Shown here: piece by piece, positions 36,118 to 45,410 of the stretch
How positions within the stretch are numbered: position 1 is the first letter of the stretch
How the letters are laid out: the number at the start of each line of letters is the position of its first letter
From: Bacteroidetes bacterium RIFCSPLOWO2_12_FULL_37_12
Lineage (GTDB): Bacteria; Bacteroidota; Bacteroidia; 2-12-FULL-37-12
Direction: 5' to 3'
Length of the DNA: 64,000 bases
NCBI GenBank assembly: GCA_001769655.1
Contig: MEPC01000019.1
Location: 1 to 64,000, forward strand
Position numbers and translations under genes: made by a program
Notes under the pieces: generated by a model
What the model saw: the letters and a program-made list of their open reading frames with translations, nothing else
Told to the model about the DNA's origin: nothing
Databases searched by the model: none

Positions 36118-36498
36118 TTATATTCCGTCGGTTTGGTCAAACACGGTAGAGGGTTTTGCCCTTACGCCATCCGTTTGGTCAAACATGGTGGAAGGTTTTG
36201 CTCTCACTCCATCCGTCTGATCAAACATGGTTGAAGGATTTGCTCTCACGCCATCCGTTTGGTCAAACATGGTTGAGGGTTTTGCCCTTACTCCATCCGT
36301 TTGGTCAAACATGGTAGAAGGTTTACTTTGCATGAGGTCAAAAGTTTCTTTGAACTGTGGATTTGATTCAAGAAACCTCGTCGCATCGGGACCCGAAAGT
36401 TTTTCAAATAATTCTTTTTCGGTCAGGCCCAAGCCCGAAAATCCCGGCATCTGAAATATATTCAGCGCCAGGAGCATCGAAATGATGATTGATGACAT
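36118..36498 (-). CDS. Small secreted protein built of five 14-residue repeats
   Basis: 126 residues, ATG 36496-36498. A hydrophobic N-terminus (MSSIIISMLLALNIFQM) looks like a signal peptide. A roughly 35-residue leader follows (LTEKELFEKLSGPDATRFLE). Five copies of KPSTMFDQTDGVRA (14 residues, 42 bp) then run to the stop, the last ending FDQTDGI. Between copies nearly every base change is synonymous in this frame (GTA/GTG, AGG/AGA, CCC/CCT, GAC/GAT, CAA/CAG, GGA/GGC); only K to N and M to V change residues. The opposite strand is broken by TGA in one repeat. So the peptide is under selection. No modifying enzyme, protease or transporter is adjacent. It could be a multi-core peptide precursor, an adhesive repeat or a binding array; function unknown. 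Confidence 0.8.
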   Translation of the reverse strand: MSSIIISMLLALNIFQMPGFSGLGLTEKELFEKLSGPDATRFLESNPQFKETFDLMQSKPSTMFDQTDGVRAKPSTMFDQTDGVRANPSTMFDQTDGVRAKPSTMFDQTDGVRAKPSTVFDQTDGI

Positions 36499-36664
36499 GG
36501 TTTTAGGGTTTAGTTAAAATATTACCCTAAAGATGGTCACCCGTTATGAGGTAGAAAAAGACAGTAAAGCCCCTAAAACTATCTTATAAATGCATTTTTT
36601 TCTTTATTTTAAGAATGAAAATTACTTTTTCAATCTGAAATAGTTTTTCAAAAAAAAATATTCA

Positions 36665-38224
36665 ATGAAGGATCTTGCCAAACTGATAAAATCCCTTAAC
36701 CGGGTTGAAGTGTCTGCTTTACGCCATTTTTACGTTAAGAAAACAAGGAAAAAAGTTGCCAAACGGTTAAAACTTTTTAATTTGCTTAGAAAAAACCCAC
36801 AGGCAAATGAAGAAAAAATCTCAAAAGTTTTTTTTGGAGCAATTCATGACACCCGGCTGGATGTATTAAAATATCAATTAATACATGACGTATTAGATAC
36901 ACTTCTTATCAACTATTCATCTTCTAAGTATAAAACACCGTATTTACAGGCATCTGCTGAATGTAGAAAACTAATCCTGCAAGGAGATATCCTGTTAAAA
37001 AGAGGTTTTCTAACTTTGGGATTGGAATTTATGGAAAAAGCATCACTCAAAGCGCAAGAGTTCGATATCCCTTTACTTCAGCTTCAAGCCGATGAGATTT
37101 TATTTAACCATAAGCTGGCACGCGATGGTGAATCGCATCTGAAGGATTATTTTATTAAAATTAAAGATTCGCTGGAAAAAGCAAGATGTATTTTTCTGGC
37201 GCAGGAATACCTGGCTGAAATTGATAGCCAGAATGCTTTTCATTCCAACGTAAGAAACCGTTTTTGTAAAAAGATATATGACTCTATCGGCGAGCTAAAC
37301 ACATTTTATCTATTAACCCGTTCCCCGAATGTGGGCTATTATTTTTATTACACTTCCATCGTCGGGTATCGTTTATGCAAAGAATATCTGAAAGCAAAAT
37401 CAGCCGCTGAATTGCTTTTTGCACTTCTGCAAAAAGAGAAGGCAATATACTCTGAAATAAGAATGGGCATGTTGCTGTTGCAAAAAAGCACTATCGCCAT
37501 TCATCTCAAGGAATACACAAGGGCTGTTGAACTTTCCAAGGAAGGTATTTCCCTCTTTAATAAAGATTCGTTTAATGAGCTGAGGGCGATGGAAATTTTA
37601 TTTGAAGCCCTGTTTCATGCCAAACAATACGGAGAAGCAGAACGACTGATTCAAGCTGCACAAAAACATTCCCGGTATAATTATTCACGATTCAGTGAAA
37701 AAAAATGGAATTTCTATCGTAACAATTTACTCTTTGCCACACGGCGATATGAAGAAATGAATTTTGACCGTCCTACGATTGACGAATTAATGAAAGATAA
37801 ATCAGGATTTTACCCTGGATGTAAAATCTTAGAAATCATGTCATTCATCGAACGGAAAGAATTTAATCAGATAGACGACAAACTGTTTGCTCTCGAAAAA
37901 ATTCTCTTGCGCCAAAGCGACATTCCCATGAATAAAATCATACAAAACGGCTATAATCCGGATTTAAAAAGAATAATTGTTATTTTTAATTTGTTGAAAT
38001 TTCTGATTAATAAAAATTATAATGCTTTACAGCTCAAATCACATTATGATTTCATAAGAACTCTGGAAGAACGTAATCAATTTTTTAATCTTCTTAAAAA
38101 TGGACAAGATGATTATGAGTGGAATCCCATCGGATACGAATACATACGTTTTGATGAGTGGTTGAAACAAAAGGCGGAGGAGCAGGGTGTTGAAGAGAAA
38201 AAGGGCATGCAGGTAAATGGTTAG
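36665..38224 (+). CDS. Large alpha-helical protein of unknown function
   Basis: 519 residues, ATG 36665. It has no signal peptide or membrane helix. The first 55 residues are very basic (KKTRKKVAKRLKLFNLLRKN). The rest is alpha-helical and TPR-like but without canonical TPR spacing (YTRAVELSKEGISLFNKDSF, EALFHAKQYGEAERLIQAAQ). Proteins of this length and build are common in Bacteroidota without a known role. The 3' end runs into an 8-bp tandem repeat. It is convergent with the acetyltransferase gene. Confidence 0.75.
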   Translation: MKDLAKLIKSLNRVEVSALRHFYVKKTRKKVAKRLKLFNLLRKNPQANEEKISKVFFGAIHDTRLDVLKYQLIHDVLDTLLINYSSSKYKTPYLQASAECRKLILQGDILLKRGFLTLGLEFMEKASLKAQEFDIPLLQLQADEILFNHKLARDGESHLKDYFIKIKDSLEKARCIFLAQEYLAEIDSQNAFHSNVRNRFCKKIYDSIGELNTFYLLTRSPNVGYYFYYTSIVGYRLCKEYLKAKSAAELLFALLQKEKAIYSEIRMGMLLLQKSTIAIHLKEYTRAVELSKEGISLFNKDSFNELRAMEILFEALFHAKQYGEAERLIQAAQKHSRYNYSRFSEKKWNFYRNNLLFATRRYEEMNFDRPTIDELMKDKSGFYPGCKILEIMSFIERKEFNQIDDKLFALEKILLRQSDIPMNKIIQNGYNPDLKRIIVIFNLLKFLINKNYNALQLKSHYDFIRTLEERNQFFNLLKNGQDDYEWNPIGYEYIRFDEWLKQKAEEQGVEEKKGMQVNG

Positions 38225-38272
38225 ATAGTTAAATGGTTAGATGGTTGGATGGTTGGATGGTTAAATGGTTAG
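38217..38272. repeat. 8-bp tandem repeat (ATGGTTAG type), seven units
   Basis: ATGGTTAG, ATAGTTAA, ATGGTTAG, ATGGTTGG, ATGGTTGG, ATGGTTAA, ATGGTTAG. It covers the stop codon of the 36665 gene and lies between two convergent genes. It shares its period, and partly its sequence, with 30579-30610. Confidence 0.85.
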
Positions 38273-38758
38273 TTAAAAAATTATCTGCCAGATTTCTACG
38301 TCAAGCCATTTTCCGAATTTGAATCCCACTTCTTTCATCACACCGGTTTTTTCGAAACCTGCTTGCTTGTGTAGGTGAAAGCTAACCTCGTTATCTTGTG
38401 TGATACGGGAGATTACCGTGTGAAATTTGCGCTTTTTTCCTTCTTCCAATAATGCCTCCATCAATTTTTTTCCGGCTCCTTTGCCCCGGAAAGATTTATC
38501 TACATACACTGAAAATTCCACTGTGCTTTCGTAGGCACACCGGTCTGACCAACGGGATAAAGATGCCCAGGCAATCACTTCATTTTCCAACATACAAACA
38601 AAAACAGGGTATCGAACTCCATGACTGTGCCACCATTCAACACATTGTTCTTCTGTACGGAATTCAGTATCGAAAGTAGCGGTTGAATTTAATACTGCAT
38701 CGTTGTAAATGCGGTTAATGGCAGGTAAATCGGAAAAATCTGCGGAACGGATATGCAC
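38273..38758 (-). CDS. GNAT acetyltransferase, phosphinothricin acetyltransferase-like
   Basis: 161 residues with a GTG start at 38756-38758; the ATG a little upstream is out of frame. The acetyl-CoA loop is RGKGAGK (residues 91-97) after the strand VEFSVYVDKSF. The C-terminal signature VSFHLHKQAGFEKTGVMKEV and FGKWLDVEIWQ matches the Pat/Bar/YncA group, which N-acetylates phosphinothricin, methionine sulfone or related amines. The real substrate cannot be read. Cytoplasmic, single gene. Confidence 0.88.
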   Translation of the reverse strand: MHIRSADFSDLPAINRIYNDAVLNSTATFDTEFRTEEQCVEWWHSHGVRYPVFVCMLENEVIAWASLSRWSDRCAYESTVEFSVYVDKSFRGKGAGKKLMEALLEEGKKRKFHTVISRITQDNEVSFHLHKQAGFEKTGVMKEVGFKFGKWLDVEIWQIIF

Positions 38759-38825
38759 GATGGAGTGTTTTTGGATTCATCTCAATTATACTTATACGAA
38801 ATAGGCTTGTCGTAAAAAACATTTG

Positions 38826-38853
38826 TAGCCCCATTGTTAAAAGTAATGGGCTA
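38826..38853. terminator. Stem-loop TAGCCC..GGGCTA
   Basis: TAGCCC(C)ATT pairs with AATGGGCTA across a 9-base loop and is followed by TTT. It lies in the gap upstream of the acetyltransferase and is not directly after any gene, so its use as a terminator is uncertain. Confidence 0.4.
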
Positions 38854-39083
38854 TTTACATTTTTTTGTTGATACTATTTTTGTGTAAAGTAAATAAGATT
38901 TGGGACAAATATAACACTTTGTAGCCGTATGAAAAAGTTTCTTACGGATAAACAAGTTTTGGAATATTAATTTTTGAACAATTGATTTTCCAAAAACGCA
39001 ACTATGAACAATAAAAAACAATAATTTCTAACGGATTGCAGGTTTACTTATCTGTCCTACGATAATAAGTTTTTAAACAAATA

Positions 39084-39107
39084 AGCGAACTATCAAATTA
39101 GTCCGCT
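39084..39107. terminator. Stem-loop after the sorting-domain remnant
   Basis: AGCGAACTA and TAGTCCGCT (one mismatch, 6-base loop) are followed on the plus strand by CATTTTTATC. It sits just past the stop of the minus-strand remnant that ends at 39113. Confidence 0.4.
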
Positions 39108-39112
39108 CATTT

Positions 39113-39403
39113 TTATCTTTCCTGACAACCAATTAATGTATATTGCTGAACAACAATTTTCTGATTATAAATTTTTGTACCGTCAGATATTTTAATAAAA
39201 TAAATTCCTTTTGGAATGTTGGAAATGTCTATTCCAACATTGCTTTTTTGTAGCAAAATTTTTTCTCCCATCAAATCGTAAATTTCAATACTCATTGAGT
39301 GATGACTGTTTTGAAACTCAATGTTAAGTTTTCCATTGGATGGATGTGGATAAATATTAACTTTGTTATTGAGAGCTAATAAGGGAATCCTGTTATTGTA
39401 GAG
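39113..39403 (-). pseudogene. Remnant of a T9SS type A sorting domain
   Basis: The frame is open from a stop at 404-406 past 39000 down to 39113. It encodes VNIYPHPSNGKLNIEFQNS, then MSIEIYDLMGEKILLQK and PKGIYFIKISDGTKIYNQ, the three blocks of a type A sorting domain. It starts inside the domain and has no signal peptide or N-terminal cargo, so it is the 3' relic of a deleted secreted-protein gene. Confidence 0.75.
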
Positions 39404-39451
39404 TCAAACCGCAATAATGATGGTTCTCTTGTTTGTCTGCGTATACTGTGT

Positions 39452-39478
39452 CGTTTTTTTAATTGGGCTCTGACTCCA
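39452..39478. repeat. Direct repeat, copy A, flanking the 39496-40362 gene
   Basis: CGTTTTTTTAATTGGG and then CTCTGACTCCA. It matches 40452-40479 with about three substitutions or indels. The two copies are exactly 1000 bp apart at their first base. Confidence 0.6.
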
Positions 39479-39495
39479 CTTTTGTTTGTTGTTAA

Positions 39496-40362
39496 CTATT
39501 CACCTGACAGACCGTCTTTTTGTTTTTCCTCTTTGTTGGATAAACTGGGTACCTCAAATCCCAAACTAATTGCGAATCTAAACAGTAAGAAATAATTATT
39601 GAATATACCAGGCTTCAAGCCAAATTCAATCCCACTTTTAGTGTATAACCCCCAGATACTTGCGCCTGTCCACATACATCCCATTCGATATCCAAAACGA
39701 TTTGTAAAAGAAGAATCATTCACATTGAAATCACCAATAGTAACTACGGCGCCATACATTACGTCAATATAAAAATTCTTCCTTGTTTCACAATCTGTTA
39801 AATCGCTCCTAATTCCACTAATATCAATCATTCTGTTCCTAGTGGTAATAATAGAAACACCAGTGTAAATACCTTTCGTGTTATATATCTCGTAATTGTT
39901 ATAATCAAGTACCCCACCTCTTACTCCATATTGTTTTAAAACTTTACATGGAACTTTCACCGTATAACGCATACTAGCATCCGTCCAACTAAACTTTACC
40001 TTGCCATTTCTTAACCAGGATGCAAAACAAAATGTGCCTCCTGCTTCTAAATAAGCGGGACTTGGAATATCGTCAGCACCTATCGCATGGCTCAGCCATT
40101 CTTTACTGTAATCAAAACTGAATAAAACTCTTTTATTCAATTGATAATCTGCTCCGACTCCAACCATAAGCTCCGGCAAACCTATCGGCATGCCAACATC
40201 AAACCAATGCACATTCACTATTAAACTCTTCCATGTATAGGGGTTGTCCCATATATTTTTATAGCTTACTTGATCTTGGCCTTGGGCTTGTGAACCAAAA
40301 AGAATGAAAACAAATATCAACATTGTGGTTGATGTTTTCAAATATTTAAATAGTTGTTTCAT
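39496..40362 (-). CDS. Probable outer-membrane beta-barrel protein
   Basis: 288 residues, ATG 40360-40362, with signal peptide (STTMLIFVFILFGSQAQGQ). The mature part alternates hydrophobic and polar residues with many aromatics (VLFSFDYSKEWLSHAIG, NYFLLFRFAISLGFEV), as in small outer-membrane barrels. Four cysteines are spread through the chain. No specific family recognised. The gene is boxed by direct repeats at 39452 and 40452, which may mark an insertion or a duplicated border. Confidence 0.6.
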   Translation of the reverse strand: MKQLFKYLKTSTTMLIFVFILFGSQAQGQDQVSYKNIWDNPYTWKSLIVNVHWFDVGMPIGLPELMVGVGADYQLNKRVLFSFDYSKEWLSHAIGADDIPSPAYLEAGGTFCFASWLRNGKVKFSWTDASMRYTVKVPCKVLKQYGVRGGVLDYNNYEIYNTKGIYTGVSIITTRNRMIDISGIRSDLTDCETRKNFYIDVMYGAVVTIGDFNVNDSSFTNRFGYRMGCMWTGASIWGLYTKSGIEFGLKPGIFNNYFLLFRFAISLGFEVPSLSNKEEKQKDGLSGE

Positions 40363-40451
40363 GATTTATTTGACTTTAGTTGTGATAAAATAAATTGTAA
40401 TAATTATGCATTAAAAATTTTGACCTTCTCACAAAGCTTTTCGGTTACGCC

Positions 40452-40479
40452 CGTTTTTTTAAGTGGGTTCTGGACTCCA
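40452..40479. repeat. Direct repeat, copy B, flanking the 39496-40362 gene
   Basis: CGTTTTTTTAAGTGGG and then TTCTGGACTCCA. It pairs with copy A at 39452 and is followed at once by the family II element at 40482. Confidence 0.6.
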
Positions 40480-40481
40480 GC

Positions 40482-40665
40482 TTATATTAAAAACAACTCA
40501 GATTTTAGAAAAAAAACATATAACATACAACAAGAAATGAATAATGATTAAGTGTTGCCCTTCCGCAAAAACCCACTCAAAAATCTAAGAATTTATACCA
40601 CTTTTGATATTAATAATTTTTTGTTATATGTTATTTATTTTTGGGAAACCTAAATACCTTTGGTA
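40482..40665. repeat. Palindromic element, family II, copy 1
   Basis: About 184 bp with imperfect roughly 50-bp inverted ends (left AACTCAGATTTTAG then A-rich then ATAACAT; right GTTATATG ... GGGAAACC ... CTTTGGTA). It matches the element at 51249-51432 in both ends and in length. It lies 3' of a T9SS gene on the minus strand. Confidence 0.65.
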
Positions 40666-40677
40666 TAAATTTGAGTT

Positions 40678-40710
40678 TAAAAAAAAAGCCGATCACATCC
40701 GTGCCGGCTT
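40678..40710 (-). terminator. Rho-independent terminator
   Basis: On the minus strand AAGCCG, a 13-base loop, CGGCTT, then at least seven T. It lies about 220 bases after the stop of the 40929-44096 gene. It is inside a 70-codon minus-strand frame (40631-40843) that I do not accept as a gene. Confidence 0.6.
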
Positions 40711-40928
40711 GAAAAATATTGAAAAAAAATCTTGAGGAATTATTTTCTTTTACAGAGGGGAAATCGTGTGGGGAGGGGTAAAGATAACTCTTTGTAGATG
40801 TTGCAACAGAAGTGATGTAGTGAGGTTTTAAAGGCATTTTCATAACGGGTTAAAAATGCGAATTCAATGCGAATGTAAACAATATTTTGAATTTCCAAAT
40901 AAAAATATTTACAACCGCTGTACTATTC

Positions 40929-43900
40929 CTACCTCCCAATTTTCATCACCCTCTTCCCGTAATTCCCCGTCTCCCCTTTCACTAATAAATAATATATTCC
41001 GCTACTAAGGTTCTTTATGTCAACATCAATGGACCGTTTGTATGTAGCAGAATTTAATGCTTTACGATAAACCGGTCTTCCGGTATTATCAAGCATCAGT
41101 AGCGTGTGTGGTTTTACATTTTCATAATTTAAAATAAAAACACGCAACAGATCTCCATTCACCGGATTAGGATAAACCATCAATGAGCGCTCCGACAGGT
41201 TTTCATTCATCCCAACCAGACAATCAATGTGCAATGAATCTGAATAAACCGTAGTGGCGCCATTTCCATCAGTTGCTTTCACTGAATAAGCATAAACCCC
41301 AACGGTATCAAATAAATAAATTGGCTCGGTTGATAATAGAATTCCTTTATCCACAGTCCACTCGTAAGTGTATGGTTCAGTGCCACCAGTTGCTACCGGA
41401 TAAAATTGAATCCCTTCTCCGGCACACGCAGTATCCGTAGTGACAGTTACTTCAAAATAGGGTTGAACTTCGGATGTTTTCCCGAATGAATATTGTCCTT
41501 GTCTCGAACTGGATGCAGGAATTTTAACTTGTAAAACCTCCTTCATGCCCCTTCTGACTCTCGTAGAAGGAAGTATTCCCCAGTCACCTGCCGAATTTGG
41601 ACGGTATAAAACCCGTTGATATCCGTAGTTTTCAAATCCTACTGCTGTTGAATCATCAAAGTCCAATATAATATCATTGCGGTTTTCTCCATAAAATTCC
41701 CAGAACACTTCAAGAATTTCAGTGACACTTTGTGGCATATCCCCGCCCGGATTCATATCATAACGAATGGATTGAATTGTATCCGTTTTACCGGCATCAA
41801 GTAGAGAAAAAACGTTAATGCCACTTTCTTTATACTCCTGATAGACGGTATCAATGCCGCCGGTCATATTTCCCAACACGGTATCAATTGCCACTTTGGC
41901 ATCAGGTTTAGTAATCGCCAATGCCCAATTGCTGAAATGGTCGGTTCGAAAACATATCTGGTTTCCATTGATGGAAGGTTTTTCGCCTATTAAATCCCAA
42001 CCGGCACCGCTATGCTTTTGAAATACCAAACTTAACTTTTCAATTCTGCGGGTATTGAATTTTGTGGAATCAAACGTAAAACAAACTTCGGCTGACAAAC
42101 TGTCGAGCGTAGAACCCAGCTCCCAGAATTCGTTGTTGAAGATAGTGGCGACACTGTCATCGTTGACAATATCCGAAATGTTTTCAAAGTATTGCACAAC
42201 GGTGGCGTTCGTTGAATCCGGAGAGGTCTGTGAAATAAAAGAACTAAAATTTAGTGTCACTCCGGTACTATCGAAGCGGATGGGAGTATTAAGACCCGTT
42301 ATAGGTTTTCCCTGTGCCACAAAAGGTCTTTTGATAGGAACTATTTCCATATCGGTGGCATATTCATGGTAGCCCCCTCTTTGCAGTGTATCAAAATTCG
42401 AAAAAATTCCAATAAAGAAATCATTTCCCAACGCAGAAAATTCATCGGAAAGGTCTCCTGGTAATTTTTTAAATCTTCCCACCATTCTGCCTGCATGGGC
42501 TTCTCCGCAGGTAAAGTTCCCTACAATGCTGATATCTGTTAAACTCAAAACCGGAATATAGGTATCGTTAATTAATCTTCTTTCAATCACTCCACTGCCT
42601 CCGGTATAAATTCGTCTGTGTCCCGGAGGGGTTGAAAAATCAAGAAACCCAAGTGTCACTGGACTCAGTTTTAACCGGAATCTATCGGGAGGAATGGAAT
42701 CAAACAAGGAAGTGTGCTGGTCAAAGCAAGCACCCATTGCTTCCACCGAATCAACCGGTCGTTTAAATATTAATCGTTTAAAAATAGTATCCTCACAAAG
42801 TTGTTGGTCGGGCTTTTTAAGTGGGTCAACTCCATAGAGGGTTTGCCGGAACGATAGTGAAGGGAGTAATGAATTTATAACTTTTACGGCAACATGCGCC
42901 ATGTTACCACAACCATTTGCCGCTACCAATACAGAATAGGTCGTGCTTATAGGAGGATTAACAGTTATACTTTTTGAGGAATCCCCTGTGTTCCAATAAA
43001 ATTTATCACCGCCACTTGCGGTGAGTGTCACTGATTGACCTGCATTGATGGTTGTATCATCCCCTGCTGATGCGGCGGGGGCTGGTCTTACATATAATAA
43101 TCGCTTGACGGTATCTGTGCAAATATCATTTGATGCAACGAGTTCCATCGGGTACACGCCCGGAACATTAAATTCTCTTCCGAAAAATTCGGCAGTATCA
43201 ATGGGTATTCCCAATAAGGACCAATTGATAGTAGCATTCAGAAAATTGTTTATTCGCCTGAAATACACTTTTTTTCCTGCACAAATCAACGTGTCACTGG
43301 CTAAGAATGCACCCAGCGGACATCGTGTTGGGAGTGTAAATTTTGCTTCTTTAAAATCTGTTAACGTAGAGTCGGTTTTTATTTGCATCACCACAAAATC
43401 ACCATAGAGCGAATGGTTTTGAATCCAGTGAAACTCATACTCGCTAAACGTTGTGTCTTGAATATACTGATAGGACAATAGGGTGTCATTCCACATAAAT
43501 AATGAGTCGTATTGGATTTTTTCGCTTCTGAGACGAAGTACATTTGAAAAAGTACCTACCGGTGTTTTAACCGTACCATACGCATCGGCTGTTATTTTTT
43601 TCATAGAATAGGATTTCTGATACATGTTTCCTGCATATAAATGGAGAATGCTGTTATTGTTTTTAAAATCATTATAGGTAAAATTATATGGGAAAAACAA
43701 ATCGGGAGGGTCGTTTCGCGTGGCGCGGATATAACCTGGTTTTTCAAAATATACCCCCATGAAATAAATTCCAGTGGAATCACTTTTGTAATATGCCCAC
43801 ATACTGTCTTTTTCAAAATGTATGGAAAGATTGGATGTTGGAAAAGAATCGGTGTAGGGTGTTAATTTGGCGGAGATGATATTAGTATAACTTGTATCAG

Positions 43901-44096
43901 CCGGGATAAAACTTCCCGAGTAATCCCAGAATTGATTAGGTCCGCTTCCAAAAACATTGAGATTGGTGAGCATGGTATCTTCTACTTCATAAAAATCCGT
44001 GCCTTGCGGAGGAATAAGATTTGATTTCAGTGTTATTTGCGCCTGTGATTTATACAGACCAAAACACAATACAGGGATGAGCAGTAATTTTTTCAT
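40929..44096 (-). CDS. PKD/Ig-domain T9SS type A sorting-domain protein
   Basis: 1055 residues, ATG 44094-44096, signal peptide [20 protein letters not shown]. Residues about 20-260 are an unrecognised N-terminal region. A PKD-like domain spans about 262-345 and an Ig-like domain about 346-410 ([20 protein letters not shown]). An unrecognised region spans about 415-600. From about 605 a module follows that is shared with the protein at 47547-51230 ([55 protein letters not shown]), then a PKD domain and a type A sorting domain ([13 protein letters not shown] ... [10 protein letters not shown]). It is divergent from the rfaE2-like gene. Probably a surface protein; no enzymatic motif is visible. 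Confidence 0.88.
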   Translation of the reverse strand: MKKLLLIPVLCFGLYKSQAQITLKSNLIPPQGTDFYEVEDTMLTNLNVFGSGPNQFWDYSGSFIPADTSYTNIISAKLTPYTDSFPTSNLSIHFEKDSMWAYYKSDSTGIYFMGVYFEKPGYIRATRNDPPDLFFPYNFTYNDFKNNNSILHLYAGNMYQKSYSMKKITADAYGTVKTPVGTFSNVLRLRSEKIQYDSLFMWNDTLLSYQYIQDTTFSEYEFHWIQNHSLYGDFVVMQIKTDSTLTDFKEAKFTLPTRCPLGAFLASDTLICAGKKVYFRRINNFLNATINWSLLGIPIDTAEFFGREFNVPGVYPMELVASNDICTDTVKRLLYVRPAPAASAGDDTTINAGQSVTLTASGGDKFYWNTGDSSKSITVNPPISTTYSVLVAANGCGNMAHVAVKVINSLLPSLSFRQTLYGVDPLKKPDQQLCEDTIFKRLIFKRPVDSVEAMGACFDQHTSLFDSIPPDRFRLKLSPVTLGFLDFSTPPGHRRIYTGGSGVIERRLINDTYIPVLSLTDISIVGNFTCGEAHAGRMVGRFKKLPGDLSDEFSALGNDFFIGIFSNFDTLQRGGYHEYATDMEIVPIKRPFVAQGKPITGLNTPIRFDSTGVTLNFSSFISQTSPDSTNATVVQYFENISDIVNDDSVATIFNNEFWELGSTLDSLSAEVCFTFDSTKFNTRRIEKLSLVFQKHSGAGWDLIGEKPSINGNQICFRTDHFSNWALAITKPDAKVAIDTVLGNMTGGIDTVYQEYKESGINVFSLLDAGKTDTIQSIRYDMNPGGDMPQSVTEILEVFWEFYGENRNDIILDFDDSTAVGFENYGYQRVLYRPNSAGDWGILPSTRVRRGMKEVLQVKIPASSSRQGQYSFGKTSEVQPYFEVTVTTDTACAGEGIQFYPVATGGTEPYTYEWTVDKGILLSTEPIYLFDTVGVYAYSVKATDGNGATTVYSDSLHIDCLVGMNENLSERSLMVYPNPVNGDLLRVFILNYENVKPHTLLMLDNTGRPVYRKALNSATYKRSIDVDIKNLSSGIYYLLVKGETGNYGKRVMKIGR

Positions 44097-44119
44097 GATT
44101 ATTTTGTTAAAAGAAAAGC

Positions 44120-44127
44120 CGAAGATA
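44120..44127 (-). promoter_or_regulatory. -7 box for the 44096 gene
   Basis: The minus strand reads TATCTTCG, one base off TAnnTTTG, 24 bases before the ATG. The plus strand of the same gap has TAACTTTA at 44190-44197, five bases before the rfaE2-like ATG, so the gap holds a divergent promoter pair. Confidence 0.4.
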
Positions 44128-44202
44128 CTGCATTTAATTCAGAATAACAATATAAAAAATCAGGATTACCAAAATTTGAGTTTTTTTACTAACTTTAGCC
44201 CG

Positions 44203-44673
44203 ATGAAAAAAATCACTTCCTTATCTCAACTACTTCACCAGAGAAAACTTTGGCTAAGAGAAGGCAAAACGTTGGTCTTCACAAACGGCTGTTTCGACCT
44301 CCTTCACCTGGGGCATGTGAAATACCTTGAAAAAGCGAAATCATTAGGAGATATTTTAGTAATAGGATTAAATTCCGACAAGTCGGTAAAGAAACTAAAA
44401 GGAAAAACCCGTCCTATTTTAGACGAAAAATGCCGGGCAGGGCTACTCGCTTCTTTTTTCTTTGTAGATTTCGTAATTTTGTTCCATGATTTGACACCCT
44501 TGAAGCTGATTGAAGAACTCAAACCCGATGTCCTCGTAAAAGGCGGTGATTATAAAATTAAAGATATAGCGGGTGCTGAATCAGTGAAAAATAATGGAGG
44601 AAAAGTGATAGTGATTCCATTCATCAAGGGATATTCAACTACAAAAATTATTAATAAAATAAAAAACACATGA
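44203..44673 (+). CDS. rfaE2: D-glycero-beta-D-manno-heptose 1-phosphate adenylyltransferase-like
   Basis: 156 residues from ATG 44203. The longer frame from 43999 runs antisense through the neighbouring gene and is rejected. Nucleotidyltransferase motif [20 protein letters not shown] (residues 27-46) with the HxGH active site; later KTRPILDE and VKGGDY. It matches the stand-alone HldE C-terminal/RfaE domain II that makes ADP-heptose for lipopolysaccharide, though related enzymes use other substrates and no kinase-half gene is nearby. Its stop overlaps the protease start by four bases (ATGA), so the two are co-translated. Confidence 0.85.
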   Translation: MKKITSLSQLLHQRKLWLREGKTLVFTNGCFDLLHLGHVKYLEKAKSLGDILVIGLNSDKSVKKLKGKTRPILDEKCRAGLLASFFFVDFVILFHDLTPLKLIEELKPDVLVKGGDYKIKDIAGAESVKNNGGKVIVIPFIKGYSTTKIINKIKNT

Positions 44674-45350
44674 ACTACATTGTAATCATGCTTCTATTCG
44701 CCGGCTTAAGCTGGTGGGTAGGAAACACACTAAAAAGAAAATTTGCCGAATATTCTCAAATTCCCCTCGCCTCGGGCATGAGCGGAAGAGAAATTGCAGA
44801 AAAAATGCTATACGACCATGGGATTCATGATGTGAAAGTGACTTCCGTGGACGGACAACTCACCGACCATTATAACCCTTTGAATAAAACCGTAAATCTC
44901 AGTGCGGAAGTTTATCAGGGTAGAAACGCCGCCGCCGCCGCAGTTGCCGCACACGAATGTGGTCATGCCGTGCAACATGCTGTTGCATACTATTGGCTTG
45001 GACTTCGCTCCGCTTTGGTTCCGGTGGTCAGCGTAAGCTCGCGTTTCGTTATGTGGATTTTGTTACTTGGTGTATTAATGATCAATGCATTTCCAAGTTT
45101 GCTATTGGTAGGCATTGGCATTTTTTCTCTCACTACTTTGTTTTCAATTATCACCTTACCTGTGGAATACGATGCCAGTAATCGCGCGCTCGCATGGATT
45201 GATCGCAAAGGAATTGTTACTGCCCGTGAACATGAGATGTCGAAAGATGCGTTGAAGTGGGCGGCAAGAACGTATGTAGTTGCGGCGCTTGCTTCCATTG
45301 CTACATTGTTATACTATATTTCCATCTTTATGGGAAGGAGGAGGGACTGA
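44670..45350 (+). CDS. Zinc metallopeptidase, YugP/Zn_peptidase_2 family
   Basis: 226 residues. The first membrane helix lies at about 3-18, followed by a conserved cytoplasm- or periplasm-facing segment ([18 protein letters not shown]). The zinc site HECGH is at 95-99. Two further membrane helices lie at about 115-165 and one near the C-terminus ([20 protein letters not shown]). [13 protein letters not shown] is the family's third block and supplies a likely Glu ligand. It starts inside the stop of the rfaE2-like gene. Substrate unknown; the family is implicated in membrane-protein quality control. Confidence 0.9.
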   Translation: MNYIVIMLLFAGLSWWVGNTLKRKFAEYSQIPLASGMSGREIAEKMLYDHGIHDVKVTSVDGQLTDHYNPLNKTVNLSAEVYQGRNAAAAAVAAHECGHAVQHAVAYYWLGLRSALVPVVSVSSRFVMWILLLGVLMINAFPSLLLVGIGIFSLTTLFSIITLPVEYDASNRALAWIDRKGIVTAREHEMSKDALKWAARTYVVAALASIATLLYYISIFMGRRRD

Positions 45351-45371
45351 GATAAAGATTGTTACGGGTTG

Positions 45372-45379
45372 TATATTTG
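45372..45379 (+). promoter_or_regulatory. -7 box for the TPR protein gene
   Basis: TATATTTG, an exact TAnnTTTG, 32 bases before ATG 45411. It supports that ATG over the in-frame TTG at 45369, which would lie upstream of the transcript. Confidence 0.45.
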
Positions 45380-45410
45380 CAAATCCAATTTTCACACGCA
45401 AAATACTCCC

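Larger units (their letters stand above)
38759..39112. other. 354-bp intergenic region with two hairpins
   Basis: No gene. Holds the stem-loops at 38826-38853 and 39084-39107. The remainder is A/T-rich without recognised signals. Confidence 0.6.

Noticed and set aside
36121-36330. CRISPR-like array
   Set aside because: The 42-bp units are contiguous with no unique spacers and encode a conserved peptide.
36020-36454. Plus-strand frames over the 42-bp repeats (VWSNMVEGFALTPS type)
   Set aside because: One repeat carries a TGA in this frame and base changes alter residues freely, whereas the minus frame is conserved. Treated as a shadow.
43999-44202. N-terminal extension of the rfaE2-like gene
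   Set aside because: It runs antisense through the adjacent T9SS gene, has no family similarity, and a good ATG lies at 44203.
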